From contig NZ_JAUOZU010000007.1 of assembly GCF_030551875.1 (NCBI RefSeq), positions 186,001 to 250,000 of the forward strand: a stretch of DNA of 64,000 nucleotides, read 5' to 3'. The stretch comes from Fluviirhizobium alvei. GTDB taxonomy: Bacteria; Pseudomonadota; Alphaproteobacteria; Rhizobiales; Rhizobiaceae. This document shows positions 8,317 to 17,292 of this stretch, in pieces. The notes beneath the pieces are model-generated. The model saw only the letters and a list, made by a program, of their open reading frames with translations, did not search any database and was not told where the DNA came from. Made by a program: the position numbers and the translations under genes. How positions within the stretch are numbered: the first letter of the stretch is position 1; the number at the start of each line of letters is the position of its first letter.

Positions 8317-9665
8317 TGTCGATCCGGGTCCGTTTCGCGCTTATCTCTCTCGCCAGCGTCACGATCGCACTCGTCTTTGCCGCCTGGTTCCTGATCGCGC
8401 TGTTTGAAGAGAGCTACCGCCGTCGGATCGATGCCGAACTGAGCAGCCATATCAGCCGACTGGCGGGCGATCTGCGTTTCGATGCCACTGGCAAGCTGCT
8501 TGCACCGGCAAGCCCGGCCGACAACCGCTTCTTCCAGATCTATAGCGGCCTCTACTGGCAGGTCTTCGATGCCGACCAACGCACAGAACTCCGCTCGCCC
8601 TCCCTCTTCGACTATGCGCTGCCGTTGCCCAACGACGGCCATCCCGCCGGCACCATCCACCATTATCGACTGAATGGGCCGGAAGGCGCCGAAGTGATCG
8701 TGCTTGAGCGGGCGCTGCAGGTGGTGGCGCCCGGCGGCACGCGCCTGATCCGGATCGCGGTAGCCCTTGATGCCGCAGCGCTCGACAGTGCCAAACGCGA
8801 TTTTGCCGGTGATCTCCTGCCCTATATCACGGCCCTGGCCGCCTTTCTCGTCATCATGTCCCTGGTCCAGCTCAAGATCGGCCTCAAACCGCTCGACAAG
8901 GTGGCAGACGATCTGGAAAACGTCCGGCAGCGAAAGCTCAAGGCGCTTCCCGGCCCCTATCCGCGCGAATTGGCACCGCTGGTCGCAAGGCTCAACCAGC
9001 TTCTGGAGAGCCAGGCACAGGCGATCGAACGCGCACGCCAGCGCGCGAGCGACCTGGCGCATGGATTGAAGACCCCGCTGACCGTCATTTCCAACGATGC
9101 CTTGACCCTGCGCGAACGCGGCGAAACCGAAATCGCCGAGGAACTCGACATGCTGGCGGGCTCGATGCTCGCTCATATCGACCATGAACTGGCGCGCTCC
9201 CGCATTGCCAACACGCCCGACCAGCGGCGTTCCGATGTGCAGCCCGGAAAGATCGTCCGCGACCTGGTCAAGACGCTGAACCGGACCGAAGCCGGCGAAC
9301 GTCTCGACTGGTCGGTGGAACTAGATGCCGATCCGGAATTGCCGATCGATCCGAATGATCTGCGAGAAATGCTGGGCAATCTTTTCGAGAATGCCAGCAA
9401 ATGGGCGAGGAGCCGCATCCGGATCGCAACAGAAACATTGCCCGATCGCTGGACCATCCAGATTGCCGATGATGGTCCAGGAGTTCCGGACGACGACCTT
9501 GCACGCCTGACCGTGCGTGGTGTTCGCCTCGATCATCGAAAGCCCGGCAGCGGCCTCGGACTGTCGATCGTGCGTGAGATCATCGATGTCTATGGGCTTG
9601 ATCTCACACTTGAAAACCGGCCGGAAGGCGGCTTCGAGGCACGGGTTTCGGTGCCGCTTCGGTAA
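8313..9665 (+). CDS. PhoQ-like sensor histidine kinase
   Basis: This 450-residue inner-membrane kinase has two transmembrane segments (about 8-29 and 170-188) flanking a periplasmic sensor of about 140 residues. A HAMP-like linker (about 190-240), a DHp domain with the acceptor His in DLAHGLKTPL (about residue 250), and a HATPase_c domain follow (N box GNLFENASKWA, G1 DDGPGVP, G2 GSGLGLSIV). It overlaps the response regulator by four bases and forms a complete two-component pair with it. The sensor domain is not one I can match to a ligand; acidic patches are not obvious, so Mg/peptide sensing as in PhoQ should not be assumed. Confidence 0.92.
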   Translation: MMSIRVRFALISLASVTIALVFAAWFLIALFEESYRRRIDAELSSHISRLAGDLRFDATGKLLAPASPADNRFFQIYSGLYWQVFDADQRTELRSPSLFDYALPLPNDGHPAGTIHHYRLNGPEGAEVIVLERALQVVAPGGTRLIRIAVALDAAALDSAKRDFAGDLLPYITALAAFLVIMSLVQLKIGLKPLDKVADDLENVRQRKLKALPGPYPRELAPLVARLNQLLESQAQAIERARQRASDLAHGLKTPLTVISNDALTLRERGETEIAEELDMLAGSMLAHIDHELARSRIANTPDQRRSDVQPGKIVRDLVKTLNRTEAGERLDWSVELDADPELPIDPNDLREMLGNLFENASKWARSRIRIATETLPDRWTIQIADDGPGVPDDDLARLTVRGVRLDHRKPGSGLGLSIVREIIDVYGLDLTLENRPEGGFEARVSVPLR

Positions 9666-9974
9666 GCATGCGCTCAAATGAGCGGCAATCATCCTCCGCC
9701 TTTCCCCTTGACATTGTCGGGCGAATGAACGACATGAGCACCAGCTTTCCCCTCGAGGGCGCCGCGTGAGCTGCCCGCACGAGCCAAGGATTTCGTTTGA
9801 AGAGGCAAAGCACGGATCATTTATGACCGCCGACACGGCGGCCCAGTGCCGGAAAGCATATCCATAAACGAACAGCAAGTTCCCATTTCACGCGGGGTTC
9901 TTGGGCCAGACGAACCGGAAGGCAATGGTGCCTGTCCGGTAAGGTCGTTTGGCACCCCGAAAGGTAGTACCAAT
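9666..9974. other. Intergenic/leader region of the RNA helicase
   Basis: There are about 309 bases without a convincing gene if the helicase starts at TTG 9975. It holds a CTTGACA box near 9707-9713 that could be a -35 element and a short perfect hairpin, CCGCC-GACAC-GGCGG (9827-9841). A GTG at 9846 is in frame with the helicase and would add 43 residues without family resemblance. A long untranslated leader, as seen in cold-regulated helicases, is a possible explanation. Confidence 0.4.
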
Positions 9975-11747
9975 TTGTCCAGCTTTCAAACGCTCGGCCT
10001 CTCGCAATATCTCCTCGATACGCTCGCAGCCAATGGCTTCGAAACACCGACGCCGATCCAGGCGCAGGCAATTCCCCATCTCCTCGAAGGCCGCGATCTC
10101 ATTGGCCTCGCCCAGACCGGCACCGGCAAGACACTCGGTTTCGGCCTGCCGATCATTGCCCGCCTGATCAAGGAAGGCGTAAAGGCCGAACCCAAGGCCT
10201 GTCGTGCCCTCATTCTGGCGCCGACGCGCGAACTGGTGAACCAGATCGCCGAAAGCCTGAAAGTTTTCACCCGCAAATCACCGCTCAAGCAGACGGCTGT
10301 CGTCGGTGGCGCCTCGATCAACGTGCAGGCCAAGATCCTCGAAAAGGGCGTCGACATTCTCGTCGCTACCCCGGGCCGCCTGCTCGATCTCTGCGATCGC
10401 AAGGCACTCAATCTTTCGGCAACCCGCTATCTCGTGCTCGATGAAGCTGACCAGATGCTCGATCTCGGCTTCATCCACGATCTCAAGAAGATCGTGAAGA
10501 TGGTTCCGAAGCGTCGCCAGACGATGCTGTTTTCGGCCACCATGCCGGAAGCGATTGCCGATCTCTCTGTAAACTACCTGACCGATCCGGTGCAGGTCTC
10601 CGTGACCCCGCCGGGCAAGGCCGCCGACAGGATCGATCAGCAGGTCCATTTCGTGCTTGGCCGCGATCACAAGACCGCCCTGCTGAAGGACCTGCTCAAG
10701 GCCAACAAGGGCCTGTCGCTGATTTTCTGCAAGACCAAGCATGGTGCCGAAAAACTGTCGCGCCACCTGGATCACAGCGGCTTCTCTGTCGCCTCCATCC
10801 ATGGCAACAAGAGCCAGGGCCAGCGCGACCGGGCTCTGAAGGCCTTCCGCGAAAACGAGATCGCGACCCTTGTGGCGACGGACGTCGCTGCGCGCGGCAT
10901 CGACGTTCCAGGCGTCAGCCATGTCTACAACTACGATCTGCCCAACGTTCCCGACACCTATGTCCACCGCATCGGCCGTACCGCACGTGCCGGCCGCGAA
11001 GGCCAGGCGATTGCGCTGTGCGGTCCCGAGGATATCAAGCTTCTCTATGATATCGAGAAGCTGATGGGCATCGCCATCCCGGTCGCCAGCGGCGATCGTC
11101 ACGAATGGCAAGGCAAGAAAAAGGCGGCAAGCGGCGGCGAAGGTCATCGCGGTCGCCGTCCGGAAAGCCGTGGTCCGCGCGAGGAACGCGAGCAGGCCGG
11201 CCAGCGCGCCGAAGAGCGCAAGGCCAAGGCCGACGCCGAATTCGTGGTCGTGAAGGATCTGGCCGAAGATCCCGATTTCGCCGGTCGCCGCAAGGCACGC
11301 CGTCCGCGTCCGGATCGTCGCAGCTTCGCTGACCGTCAGGACCGTGCCCAGACAAATGAGCAGCGCCAGAAGCCGTTTGGCGGCGAAGGCGCGCCCCGCT
11401 CGGAGAACCGTGCGGAAGGCAGGAGTGACGCGCGCACCGAGGCCCGAGGCGACAATCGCAAGGACAACCGCCACCGTGGTCCACGGCCCGAAGGCCAGGA
11501 GCGCAAGCAAGCTGCAGTCGGCGACAAGGCTGCGTCCGGCGCCAATCGCCATCAGCCGGCCCGGCTCGCCGGTTTTGCCAACGACGACAATTTCGTCGGT
11601 AACGCCGAAGCCCGCAAACCCGCCCGTCCGCAGCAGCCGGGAGAGAAGCGCGGTGACAAGCGTACCGACCATCGCGGCGGCGGTCAGCAGCGTTATCGCC
11701 AGCGCAGTGGCAATGGCGGCGGCCGCAAGGCCGGCACCCAAGGGTGA
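9975..11747 (+). CDS. DEAD-box ATP-dependent RNA helicase (RhlE-like)
   Basis: The product has about 590 residues. The Q motif starts immediately (LSSFQTLGLSQYLL ... TPIQAQAIP), then motif I AQTGTGKT, Ia PTREL, II DEAD in LVLDEADQMLD, III SAT, and in the second RecA domain VATDVAARGIDVPGV and HRIGRTARAGREG. After about residue 380 there is a long basic low-complexity tail rich in Arg, Gly, Glu and Lys, probably an unstructured RNA-binding extension. The start is uncertain: TTG 9975 has GAAAGG ten bases upstream and begins at the family boundary, while GTG 9846 gives a longer form of 633 residues. Likely roles are ribosome assembly or mRNA turnover, especially in the cold. It is followed by a strong terminator. 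Confidence 0.88.
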   Translation: MSSFQTLGLSQYLLDTLAANGFETPTPIQAQAIPHLLEGRDLIGLAQTGTGKTLGFGLPIIARLIKEGVKAEPKACRALILAPTRELVNQIAESLKVFTRKSPLKQTAVVGGASINVQAKILEKGVDILVATPGRLLDLCDRKALNLSATRYLVLDEADQMLDLGFIHDLKKIVKMVPKRRQTMLFSATMPEAIADLSVNYLTDPVQVSVTPPGKAADRIDQQVHFVLGRDHKTALLKDLLKANKGLSLIFCKTKHGAEKLSRHLDHSGFSVASIHGNKSQGQRDRALKAFRENEIATLVATDVAARGIDVPGVSHVYNYDLPNVPDTYVHRIGRTARAGREGQAIALCGPEDIKLLYDIEKLMGIAIPVASGDRHEWQGKKKAASGGEGHRGRRPESRGPREEREQAGQRAEERKAKADAEFVVVKDLAEDPDFAGRRKARRPRPDRRSFADRQDRAQTNEQRQKPFGGEGAPRSENRAEGRSDARTEARGDNRKDNRHRGPRPEGQERKQAAVGDKAASGANRHQPARLAGFANDDNFVGNAEARKPARPQQPGEKRGDKRTDHRGGGQQRYRQRSGNGGGRKAGTQG

Positions 11748-11822
11748 GCCTTTGTAAAATAATGTAAATTTGCGGTGAGCGACGCTCTGTTGCTCTAATT
11801 TTGCCGCAGAGCGAGTGATTTT

Positions 11823-11850
11823 GGGCCCGGCCTCTCGCCGGGCCCTTTTT
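11823..11850 (+). terminator. Rho-independent terminator after RNA helicase
   Basis: GGGCCCGGC (11823-11831) pairs perfectly with GCCGGGCCC (11837-11845) around a five-base loop, followed by five T. It lies 75 bases after the helicase stop and directly upstream of the VOC gene. Confidence 0.85.
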
Positions 11851-11885
11851 GCGTCCTATATAAGCTCAAACTTGGAGACAATCGG

Positions 11886-12251
11886 ATGAACATCATCTCC
11901 CACGTGGAAATCGCGGTCACGGATCTGGAAAGAGCCGTCCGTTTCTATACAACCCTGTTTGATATCGAATTTTCCGACACCGTCCTGCTTCACGACAGTC
12001 GCATGGCCTTTTTTCCGTTCGACGAAACGCGCGAAGGCGCCAGCGGCGCGCTCTGCGAAGGACCGGCCTATGTCCCCACAGTTAATGGTGCCATTCTCTA
12101 CTTCGTCGTCAAGGATATCGATGCAACAATCGAAAAGGCGATCGCCCAGGGAAGCGAAATCCTTTTTCCCAAGACACTCGCGACCAACGGCATCTATGTC
12201 GCGGAAATCAGCGATTCCGAAGGCAACCGCATCGCCCTCCAGATGGCCTGA
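11886..12251 (+). CDS. VOC (glyoxalase/bleomycin-resistance superfamily) protein
   Basis: The 121-residue protein begins MNIISHVEIAVTDLERAVRFY, the typical first beta-alpha unit of vicinal-oxygen-chelate proteins. A second half-unit starts near ILYFVVKDIDATIEKA and ends AEISDSEGNRIALQMA. Candidate metal ligands are His6, one or two central Glu residues and the Glu in SDSEGNRI. These proteins dimerise and act as lyases, dioxygenases or binding proteins; the substrate cannot be told from sequence. It stands alone between the helicase terminator and the convergent mntH-like gene, with nine bases between stops. Confidence 0.85.
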   Translation: MNIISHVEIAVTDLERAVRFYTTLFDIEFSDTVLLHDSRMAFFPFDETREGASGALCEGPAYVPTVNGAILYFVVKDIDATIEKAIAQGSEILFPKTLATNGIYVAEISDSEGNRIALQMA

Positions 12252-12259
12252 TTGAGGCC

Positions 12260-13600
12260 CTAAAGAACTGAGAATACATCATAGAGCAGCTTCATGTTCA
12301 GCCCTGCGATGAAGATGGCGATCAAAAGAGATAGGACGACCAGCCAGCGGGGCGCCGCAAGCGCGCCCATCTTGGCGCGGTCGGCCGTGAACAACACCAG
12401 CGGAAAGACCGCGAAGGACAGTTGCAGGCTGAGAACAACCTGACTGAGAATGAGAAGCTTGCCCGTACCGCTTTCGCCATAGAAGATCGTCACGACAGCG
12501 GCCGGCACGATGGCGATACCGCGCGTGATCAGTCGCCGCATCCATGCGGGTAACCTGAACTGGATGAAACCCTCCATCACGATCTGGCCGGCCAGGGTTG
12601 CTGTCACGGTCGAGTTGATCCCACAGGCAAGCAGCGCGATGCCGAAGAGCGTCGGAGCGATCGCAGAACCGAGAAGCGGCGCCAGGAGCGTATGCGCATC
12701 GCCCAGTTCGGCGACATCCGTCCGACCATTGTGATGGAAGGCCGCAGCCGCCAGAATCAGGATCGAGGCATTGATCAAAAGCGCAAACATCAGCGCCACG
12801 GTCGAATCGATGGTCGCGAAGGTCAGCGCCTGCCGCTTTTCAGGGATCGTGTCGCCGAAATCGCGCGTCAGCACGATGCCCGAATGCAGGTAGAGATTAT
12901 GCGGCATCACGGTGGCGCCAAGAATGCCGAGCGCCAGAAAGAGCATGTCGCGATTATTCACGATCTCGACCGTCGGTGCAAAGCCGCGGATCACATCCCC
13001 CCACACAGGATCGGCCATGGCGATCTGGATCGCGAAACAGACGGCGATCACGGCGAGGAGCGCCACTACGAAACCTTCGATCCAGCGGAAGCCAAGCTTC
13101 TGCAGGTAAAGGATGAGGAAGACGTCGAGCGCCGTGATGATGACTCCGAGTTCGAGCGGAATACCGAAAATCAGGTTGAGGCCAATCGCAGTACCGATCA
13201 CTTCCGCAATATCGGTAGCAATGATCGCCAGTTCAGCCAGCAGCCACAGAATATAGGCGACCGGCTTCGGATAGGCATCGCGGCAGGCCTGCGCCAGATC
13301 CCGCCCCGAGGCGATCGCCAGCCGGGCGGAAAGCGATTGCAGGATGATGGCAATGATATTGGAGATCAGCGCCACGCTCAGCAGCATATAACCGAATTTC
13401 GAACCGCCCGCGAGCGAGGTGGCCCAGTTGCCGGGATCCATGTAACCGACCGCGACCATGTAGCCAGGACCGACGAACGACAACATGCGCTTGAGCCAGC
13501 TCGCATTGGGCGACACCTTGATCGAGCGGTGCACATCCGCAAGCGGCGCCTCGCCACGATCCACTCTCCATCCGTCGTTCGATTTGCTGCGCGCGTCCAT
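12260..13600 (-). CDS. mntH: Nramp-family divalent metal (Mn2+) transporter, MntH-type
   Basis: The 446-residue inner-membrane transporter has about eleven helices. The two metal-binding signatures are present: DPGNWATS in helix 1 and MPHNLYLHS in helix 6, the Asp-Pro-Gly-Asn and Met-Pro-His motifs that coordinate Mn2+ in Nramp transporters. It should import Mn2+ (possibly Fe2+) with protons. ATG 13598-13600 is used. A near-palindrome ending 18 bases upstream resembles the iron-control element bound by Irr, so metal-responsive repression or activation is likely. The gene is followed convergently by the VOC protein gene with no room for a terminator. Confidence 0.93.
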   Translation of the reverse strand: MDARSKSNDGWRVDRGEAPLADVHRSIKVSPNASWLKRMLSFVGPGYMVAVGYMDPGNWATSLAGGSKFGYMLLSVALISNIIAIILQSLSARLAIASGRDLAQACRDAYPKPVAYILWLLAELAIIATDIAEVIGTAIGLNLIFGIPLELGVIITALDVFLILYLQKLGFRWIEGFVVALLAVIAVCFAIQIAMADPVWGDVIRGFAPTVEIVNNRDMLFLALGILGATVMPHNLYLHSGIVLTRDFGDTIPEKRQALTFATIDSTVALMFALLINASILILAAAAFHHNGRTDVAELGDAHTLLAPLLGSAIAPTLFGIALLACGINSTVTATLAGQIVMEGFIQFRLPAWMRRLITRGIAIVPAAVVTIFYGESGTGKLLILSQVVLSLQLSFAVFPLVLFTADRAKMGALAAPRWLVVLSLLIAIFIAGLNMKLLYDVFSVL

Positions 13601-13617
13601 GATCGACTTTTCTGCTA

Positions 13618-13634
13618 TTGAGAATTATTCTTAA
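13618..13634 (-). promoter_or_regulatory. ICE/Mur-like operator upstream of mntH
   Basis: TTGAGAATTATTCTTAA is an almost perfect inverted repeat 18 bases before the mntH start. It matches the rhizobial iron control element TTTAGAA-N3-TTCTAAA at 12 of 14 defined positions. In Rhizobiales this element is bound by Irr; Mn-responsive Mur sites are also palindromic and AT-rich. Which regulator binds is inference. Confidence 0.55.
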
Positions 13635-13696
13635 TATAGACTCGCAATTCGGATTGGCAATTGCAAAATTCAGCAAATGCGGGACGTGCGAAGGCA

Positions 13697-13714
13697 CCCG
13701 CCCGAAAGGGCGGG
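13697..13714 (-). terminator. Strong hairpin downstream of the EamA-family gene
   Basis: CCCGCCC-GAAA-GGGCGGG forms a seven-pair GC stem 25 bases beyond the stop of the minus-strand EamA gene. There is no T-tract, so it may be an RNA 3'-end stabiliser rather than an intrinsic terminator. Confidence 0.4.
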
Positions 13715-13738
13715 AGGACGAGCGCCGATTAAAGATTT

Positions 13739-14626
13739 TCAGGTGGTTGCGTTCGTCTTGCGTCCGGCCAGCCACAGGCCGACGACGACGATAAGGGTCC
13801 CGATGATCATCATGGGCTGCAACGGTTCGCCGAGCAAGAGGAAGGATTCGACCGCGACCGTCGGCGGGATGAGATAGATCAGGGAGGCGGCGCGCGCGAC
13901 CTGACCTCGCCGCACCAGATAAAGCAGAAGCCCGACGGCCCCCATAGACAGGCCGAACACCGACCAGAGCAAAACACCCATCAGCGGCAGGCTGAAATCG
14001 AAATGCGGCTCCTCGACGATCAGCGCCAATACCGCCACGACCAGAAATGCTCCGAGATATTGAAAGGTGCCGATCGTGCGCAGATCGCCGACCTGGAGAT
14101 AACGTTTCTGGTAGAGTGTTCCGAGAACGGCGCCGACCATCGCGCCGACATTGATCAGGATCGGCAGCCCCTGGGCAGAGAAGGTTTCCGCCGTCACGCC
14201 CGCCATGCTGGGCGAAAGCGCAATCAGAATGCCGACGAGTCCCAGCACCAGGCCCGTGATCTGCACGAGCGAGAGGCGTTCCCGCACGAGCCACGGCGCA
14301 AGCGCTGCCGTCATCAGAGGCTGCAGAGCGGCGATGACGCCAGATACCGATGCTGGGACGCCATTGAAGATCGCCCACCAGACACCGCCGAGATAGACAC
14401 CATGCAGCAGCATGCCCGAGATCGTCGCATGCAGCATCGCTTTCGGTTCACGCGGCCAGCGCGCGCCCATGATCAGGCTCAAGCCGGCAAAGGCAAGCGC
14501 GGCGAGCGCGAAACGCACCACCAGAAAGATTTCCGCGGAAGCATGGCCGATACCATAGACGGGCGCGATCCAGCCCGTCGACCAGAGAAGCACGAACAAG
14601 GCCGGCGCAAGACGCTCAAGAGACAA
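13739..14626 (-). CDS. EamA/DMT-superfamily transporter
   Basis: The 295-residue protein has ten predicted membrane helices in two tandem EamA halves (about 5-140 and 155-290), the drug/metabolite transporter architecture. It starts at TTG with AAAGG seven bases upstream; no in-frame ATG precedes the first helix. Members export amino acids, metabolites or toxicants, and the substrate is not predictable here. It diverges from the DUF2177 gene of the stress cluster, but no ECF-type promoter faces this gene, so it may be only a neighbour. Confidence 0.85.
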   Translation of the reverse strand: MSLERLAPALFVLLWSTGWIAPVYGIGHASAEIFLVVRFALAALAFAGLSLIMGARWPREPKAMLHATISGMLLHGVYLGGVWWAIFNGVPASVSGVIAALQPLMTAALAPWLVRERLSLVQITGLVLGLVGILIALSPSMAGVTAETFSAQGLPILINVGAMVGAVLGTLYQKRYLQVGDLRTIGTFQYLGAFLVVAVLALIVEEPHFDFSLPLMGVLLWSVFGLSMGAVGLLLYLVRRGQVARAASLIYLIPPTVAVESFLLLGEPLQPMMIIGTLIVVVGLWLAGRKTNATT

Positions 14627-14713
14627 GGAAGGGCCTTTGCAATGAAAACGATGACCGGCGCAGCCCTATACCATTGGCTGACGAAGGTCAAAACACGTAA
14701 CCACCGCGCATTT

Positions 14714-14743
14714 TGAACCACCTCCAGCTTCGCTACGTATCAA
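14714..14743 (+). promoter_or_regulatory. ECF11-like promoter of the DUF2177 gene
   Basis: TGAACC (14714-14719), an 18-base spacer, then TATCAA (14738-14743). The R. sphaeroides RpoE consensus is close to TGATCC-N18-TAAGA. It differs by one base in the -35 box from the two other promoters of this cluster and lies 22 bases before the ATG. Confidence 0.6.
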
Positions 14744-14765
14744 GACAAACACCACGGAGGTTTCC

Positions 14766-15176
14766 ATGCGAAATGCAGTCATTGCCTATGTTTCTTCTCT
14801 AGCCAGTTTCCTCGTTCTCGACGCCATCTGGCTCGGCACCATGGCCTCCAGGGTCTATAAGCCTTTGATGGGTGACCTGGTGCTCGATCGCTTCCTGCTT
14901 TTGCCCGCAGTGCTTTTTTATCTGATCTATGGCGTCGGCCTGGTGGTGTTCGGGGTTCAGTCCGGTCTGACATCCGGCCGCCCGGTGATGGCACTTGTCT
15001 ATGGCGGCCTGTTCGGTCTCATCGCCTATGCGACCTACGATCTCACCAACCAGGCGACGCTGAAGAACTGGCCGGTAACGATTACTGTTCTCGACATGGC
15101 CTGGGGCATGATCGCAAGCGCCATTGCCGCCTATGTCGGCACGCTTGTGACACTCTGGTTCACGAACCGCGGATAG
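14766..15176 (+). CDS. DUF2177 family membrane protein
   Basis: The 136-residue protein has four hydrophobic helices (about 5-24, 38-60, 72-92, 104-130) and the family sequence DAIWLGTMASRVYKPLMG near the N-terminus and YDLTNQATLKNWP before the last helix. The function of DUF2177 is unknown, but it recurs in sigma-ChrR singlet-oxygen regulons. ACGGAGG precedes the ATG by six bases. A predicted ECF-type promoter sits directly upstream, which ties it to the sigma factor encoded at 16640-17221. It converges on the DUF1295 gene. Confidence 0.85.
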   Translation: MRNAVIAYVSSLASFLVLDAIWLGTMASRVYKPLMGDLVLDRFLLLPAVLFYLIYGVGLVVFGVQSGLTSGRPVMALVYGGLFGLIAYATYDLTNQATLKNWPVTITVLDMAWGMIASAIAAYVGTLVTLWFTNRG

Positions 15177-15197
15177 GCCCACATCTCTGCCGCTCTT

Positions 15198-15980
15198 CTA
15201 CCATTTCGGGAAGAAGGGCGGCACCCGCTCCATGTAGTCGCGATAGGCTTCGCCGCGGCTGGCCAGCATATGCTCTTCCAGCGGCGGAATACCGGAGACC
15301 TTCGTCAGGAGATGGTACATCATCGCGGGCGCGACGAAAGCAAGCAATCCCATCAATTCATCCAGCCGCCAGTCGACGCCCATCAAGGCAAGTCCGAACC
15401 AGAACAGAAACTCGAAGAAGTAATTCGGGTGACGGCTGCGCCCCCACCAGCCGATTTCACAAACTGGTGCTCGGTCCTTCTGACGCCGATAGGACGCAAG
15501 CTGTGCATCAGCGCGCGCTTCATTGACGAGTGCAAAGATAGCGACCCCGGCTCCGATCAGATCGAAAAGATCGGGAAACCCGGAGTCCCGATGAGCAACG
15601 ACATAGACAGCGAAAGCGAGAATGAGACCAGCAACGGCCTGGCTTTGCAGAAAGAGAAACATGCGGACCGAAGCCCGCTCCTGCCACTGGCGACGCAAGG
15701 CGGCATAACGGGGATCATCGCCCGCCGGTCCATTGCGCGAAAAGATGTGCCGGCCAAGCCGATAGGACCAGATCGAAGAAAGAATTGCCACGACCACCTG
15801 TCGCGGTTCCGGCAGCCAGCCCTCTCCGGGCCAGAGGGCCATGATGAGGCAGGCAATCCCGGTCGAAAGCGCCCAGCCGCCATCGATCTCACCGGAAACG
15901 CCGCTCTTTTCCGAGCGGCTCCACAGGATCGCCATGGCAAGGACCATCCACAGCGCGGCGATGATGATCGCCACGGTCAT
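15198..15980 (-). CDS. DUF1295 membrane protein (steroid 5-alpha-reductase/isoprenylcysteine methyltransferase-like fold)
   Basis: The 260-residue protein has six to seven hydrophobic segments. Its C-terminal part holds the family signature GRSRHPNYFFEFLFWFG followed by GIPPLEEHMLASRGEAYRDY, typical of DUF1295 and related membrane reductases/methyltransferases. The gene begins three bases after the ChrR stop, so sigma factor, anti-sigma and this gene form one operon. The product may act on membrane lipids under photo-oxidative stress; related proteins reduce or methylate hydrophobic substrates. The exact reaction is not known. Confidence 0.87.
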   Translation of the reverse strand: MTVAIIIAALWMVLAMAILWSRSEKSGVSGEIDGGWALSTGIACLIMALWPGEGWLPEPRQVVVAILSSIWSYRLGRHIFSRNGPAGDDPRYAALRRQWQERASVRMFLFLQSQAVAGLILAFAVYVVAHRDSGFPDLFDLIGAGVAIFALVNEARADAQLASYRRQKDRAPVCEIGWWGRSRHPNYFFEFLFWFGLALMGVDWRLDELMGLLAFVAPAMMYHLLTKVSGIPPLEEHMLASRGEAYRDYMERVPPFFPKW

Positions 15981-15983
15981 GGC

Positions 15984-16643
15984 TCAAAGCCCGATGAAAG
16001 GCTGGAAGAGCCGCGCGGCCCAGCCGTGCGGGCGCATCGGCCCCTCGATCGAGGCAAGACAGATGCATTCCCCATCTGTATCGACGATCGGCCGATGTTC
16101 GGTTTCACCATCCTCTTCGGCAAGATCCCCCACCGTGTAGCGGCCGCTTTCATCGCTGAAGGCCCCCTTGAGAATGAGCGTGAGTTCCTTGCCGGAATGC
16201 CCATGTTCCGGCATTCGCTGGCCAGCGGCAATCCGCAACAGAACCAGGTTGATTGTCGGGTCTTCCGGCATTTCGATCCGGGCAAAGCGCATGCCGGGGC
16301 CCATCCACCGCCAGTTTCCGATCTGCCGATGCCGCAGCGGTGTGGGAACATCCACCCCCATGGCCAGGCGCTGGTGATCGTAATGCGGAACACGCCGGGG
16401 CGTTGCAACGACCGGCTGGTTCAGGCGCGCAAGCGTCTTTTCGAACAGGTCGTCGCCAACCTGTGCCAGCGGCAACTCTTCCAGCAGCATCCCGCCGAGC
16501 GCCTCCATATGGGAATAGCGCGACCTTGCTTCGGCAGACATTTCCAGATGGCAATCCAGAACGAGCGCATGGGCGGCCGACAGACGTCCCGACGAATGAC
16601 GCAAAAGAACGTCGTCGCTCGCAATATGTTGGGTCATCGTCAT
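15984..16643 (-). CDS. ChrR-family anti-sigma factor with altered zinc site
   Basis: The 219-residue cytoplasmic anti-sigma factor has an N-terminal anti-sigma domain (1-85) and a C-terminal cupin (about 100-215). In R. sphaeroides ChrR the N-terminal zinc is held by His6, His31, Cys35 and Cys38. Here the matching positions read His6, His32, Ser36 and Ala39 (CHLEMSAEA), so both cysteines are gone. The cupin site looks intact (EHGHSGKELTL, with a later His in TEHRPIV). It overlaps the sigma gene by four bases (ATGA), as in classical rpoE-chrR pairs. It probably still binds the sigma factor, but release by zinc/thiol chemistry may differ. Confidence 0.88.
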   Translation of the reverse strand: MTMTQHIASDDVLLRHSSGRLSAAHALVLDCHLEMSAEARSRYSHMEALGGMLLEELPLAQVGDDLFEKTLARLNQPVVATPRRVPHYDHQRLAMGVDVPTPLRHRQIGNWRWMGPGMRFARIEMPEDPTINLVLLRIAAGQRMPEHGHSGKELTLILKGAFSDESGRYTVGDLAEEDGETEHRPIVDTDGECICLASIEGPMRPHGWAARLFQPFIGL

Positions 16644-17221
16644 TCGCGCTCTTCCATCAGCTGGCGCAAGCGCTGGAGCGCCAGCCGCATGCGCGATTTA
16701 ACCGTACCAAGGGGAATGCCGAGCGCCTTCGAGATCTCGGATTGCGGGTTGTCCGAATAGTAGGACAGCCGGATGACCGTCGCCTGATCGGGCGGCAGAC
16801 GTTCCAGTGCGGCCCGCACCTGCTGCTCGCTCTGCCGACTGATAAGCTCTCCCTCGGCGCTGGGCGCCGGATCGGACTCCTCGACCGGATCTTCATAGGC
16901 TGGCTGCAACGCCCTCGCCTCGCGCCGGCGCCGATCAATCCCGGCATTGCGCGCAATCGTGAAAATCCAGGTCGATACACCGGCTTTGGCAATGTCGAAG
17001 CTTGCGGCACGACGCCAGACATTGAGCATCGCTTCCTGAATCAGATCCTCGCATTCGCTGTCGGAAAAGCCCTGCCGCAACAGGAAGGACTTCAGACGAG
17101 GCGCATAGAATCGGAACAGGGCCGCGAAAGCCTGTCGGTCCTGATGGACGGCGACTAGCCCCAGCAGTTCAGCCAGATCACTGGCCGTCGGCATCCATGC
17201 GCGATCATCCGATCCACTCAT
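16640..17221 (-). CDS. ECF-family RNA polymerase sigma factor (RpoE/ECF11-like)
   Basis: The product has about 193 residues. Region 2 spans LFRFYAPRLKSFLLRQG to the DLIQEAMLNVWRR helix and the -10 recognition part WIFTIARNAGIDRRRR. Region 4 has VRAALERLPPDQATVIRLSYY and the helix-turn-helix SEISKALGIPLGTVKSRM. The start is set at ATG 17221, giving usual family length; ATG 17287 is a longer option. The frame is open to 17371, but that start lies upstream of the predicted promoter. It should be held inactive by the overlapping ChrR protein and, when freed, direct the promoters found here at 14714, 17293 and 17356, including its own. The likely signal is singlet oxygen or membrane oxidation, by family analogy. 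Confidence 0.9.
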   Translation of the reverse strand: MSGSDDRAWMPTASDLAELLGLVAVHQDRQAFAALFRFYAPRLKSFLLRQGFSDSECEDLIQEAMLNVWRRAASFDIAKAGVSTWIFTIARNAGIDRRRREARALQPAYEDPVEESDPAPSAEGELISRQSEQQVRAALERLPPDQATVIRLSYYSDNPQSEISKALGIPLGTVKSRMRLALQRLRQLMEERE

Positions 17222-17292
17222 GAAGAGCGTCCGGAGCGCGGGCCTGGGACCGATGTCCCTCGAGTCTTTTGACGTTTTCGCATTCATAGCCC

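Noticed and set aside
10278-11741. 487-residue minus-strand frame opposite the RNA helicase
   Set aside because: The helicase motifs fix the plus-strand frame; the reverse frame shows no motif or ribosome site.
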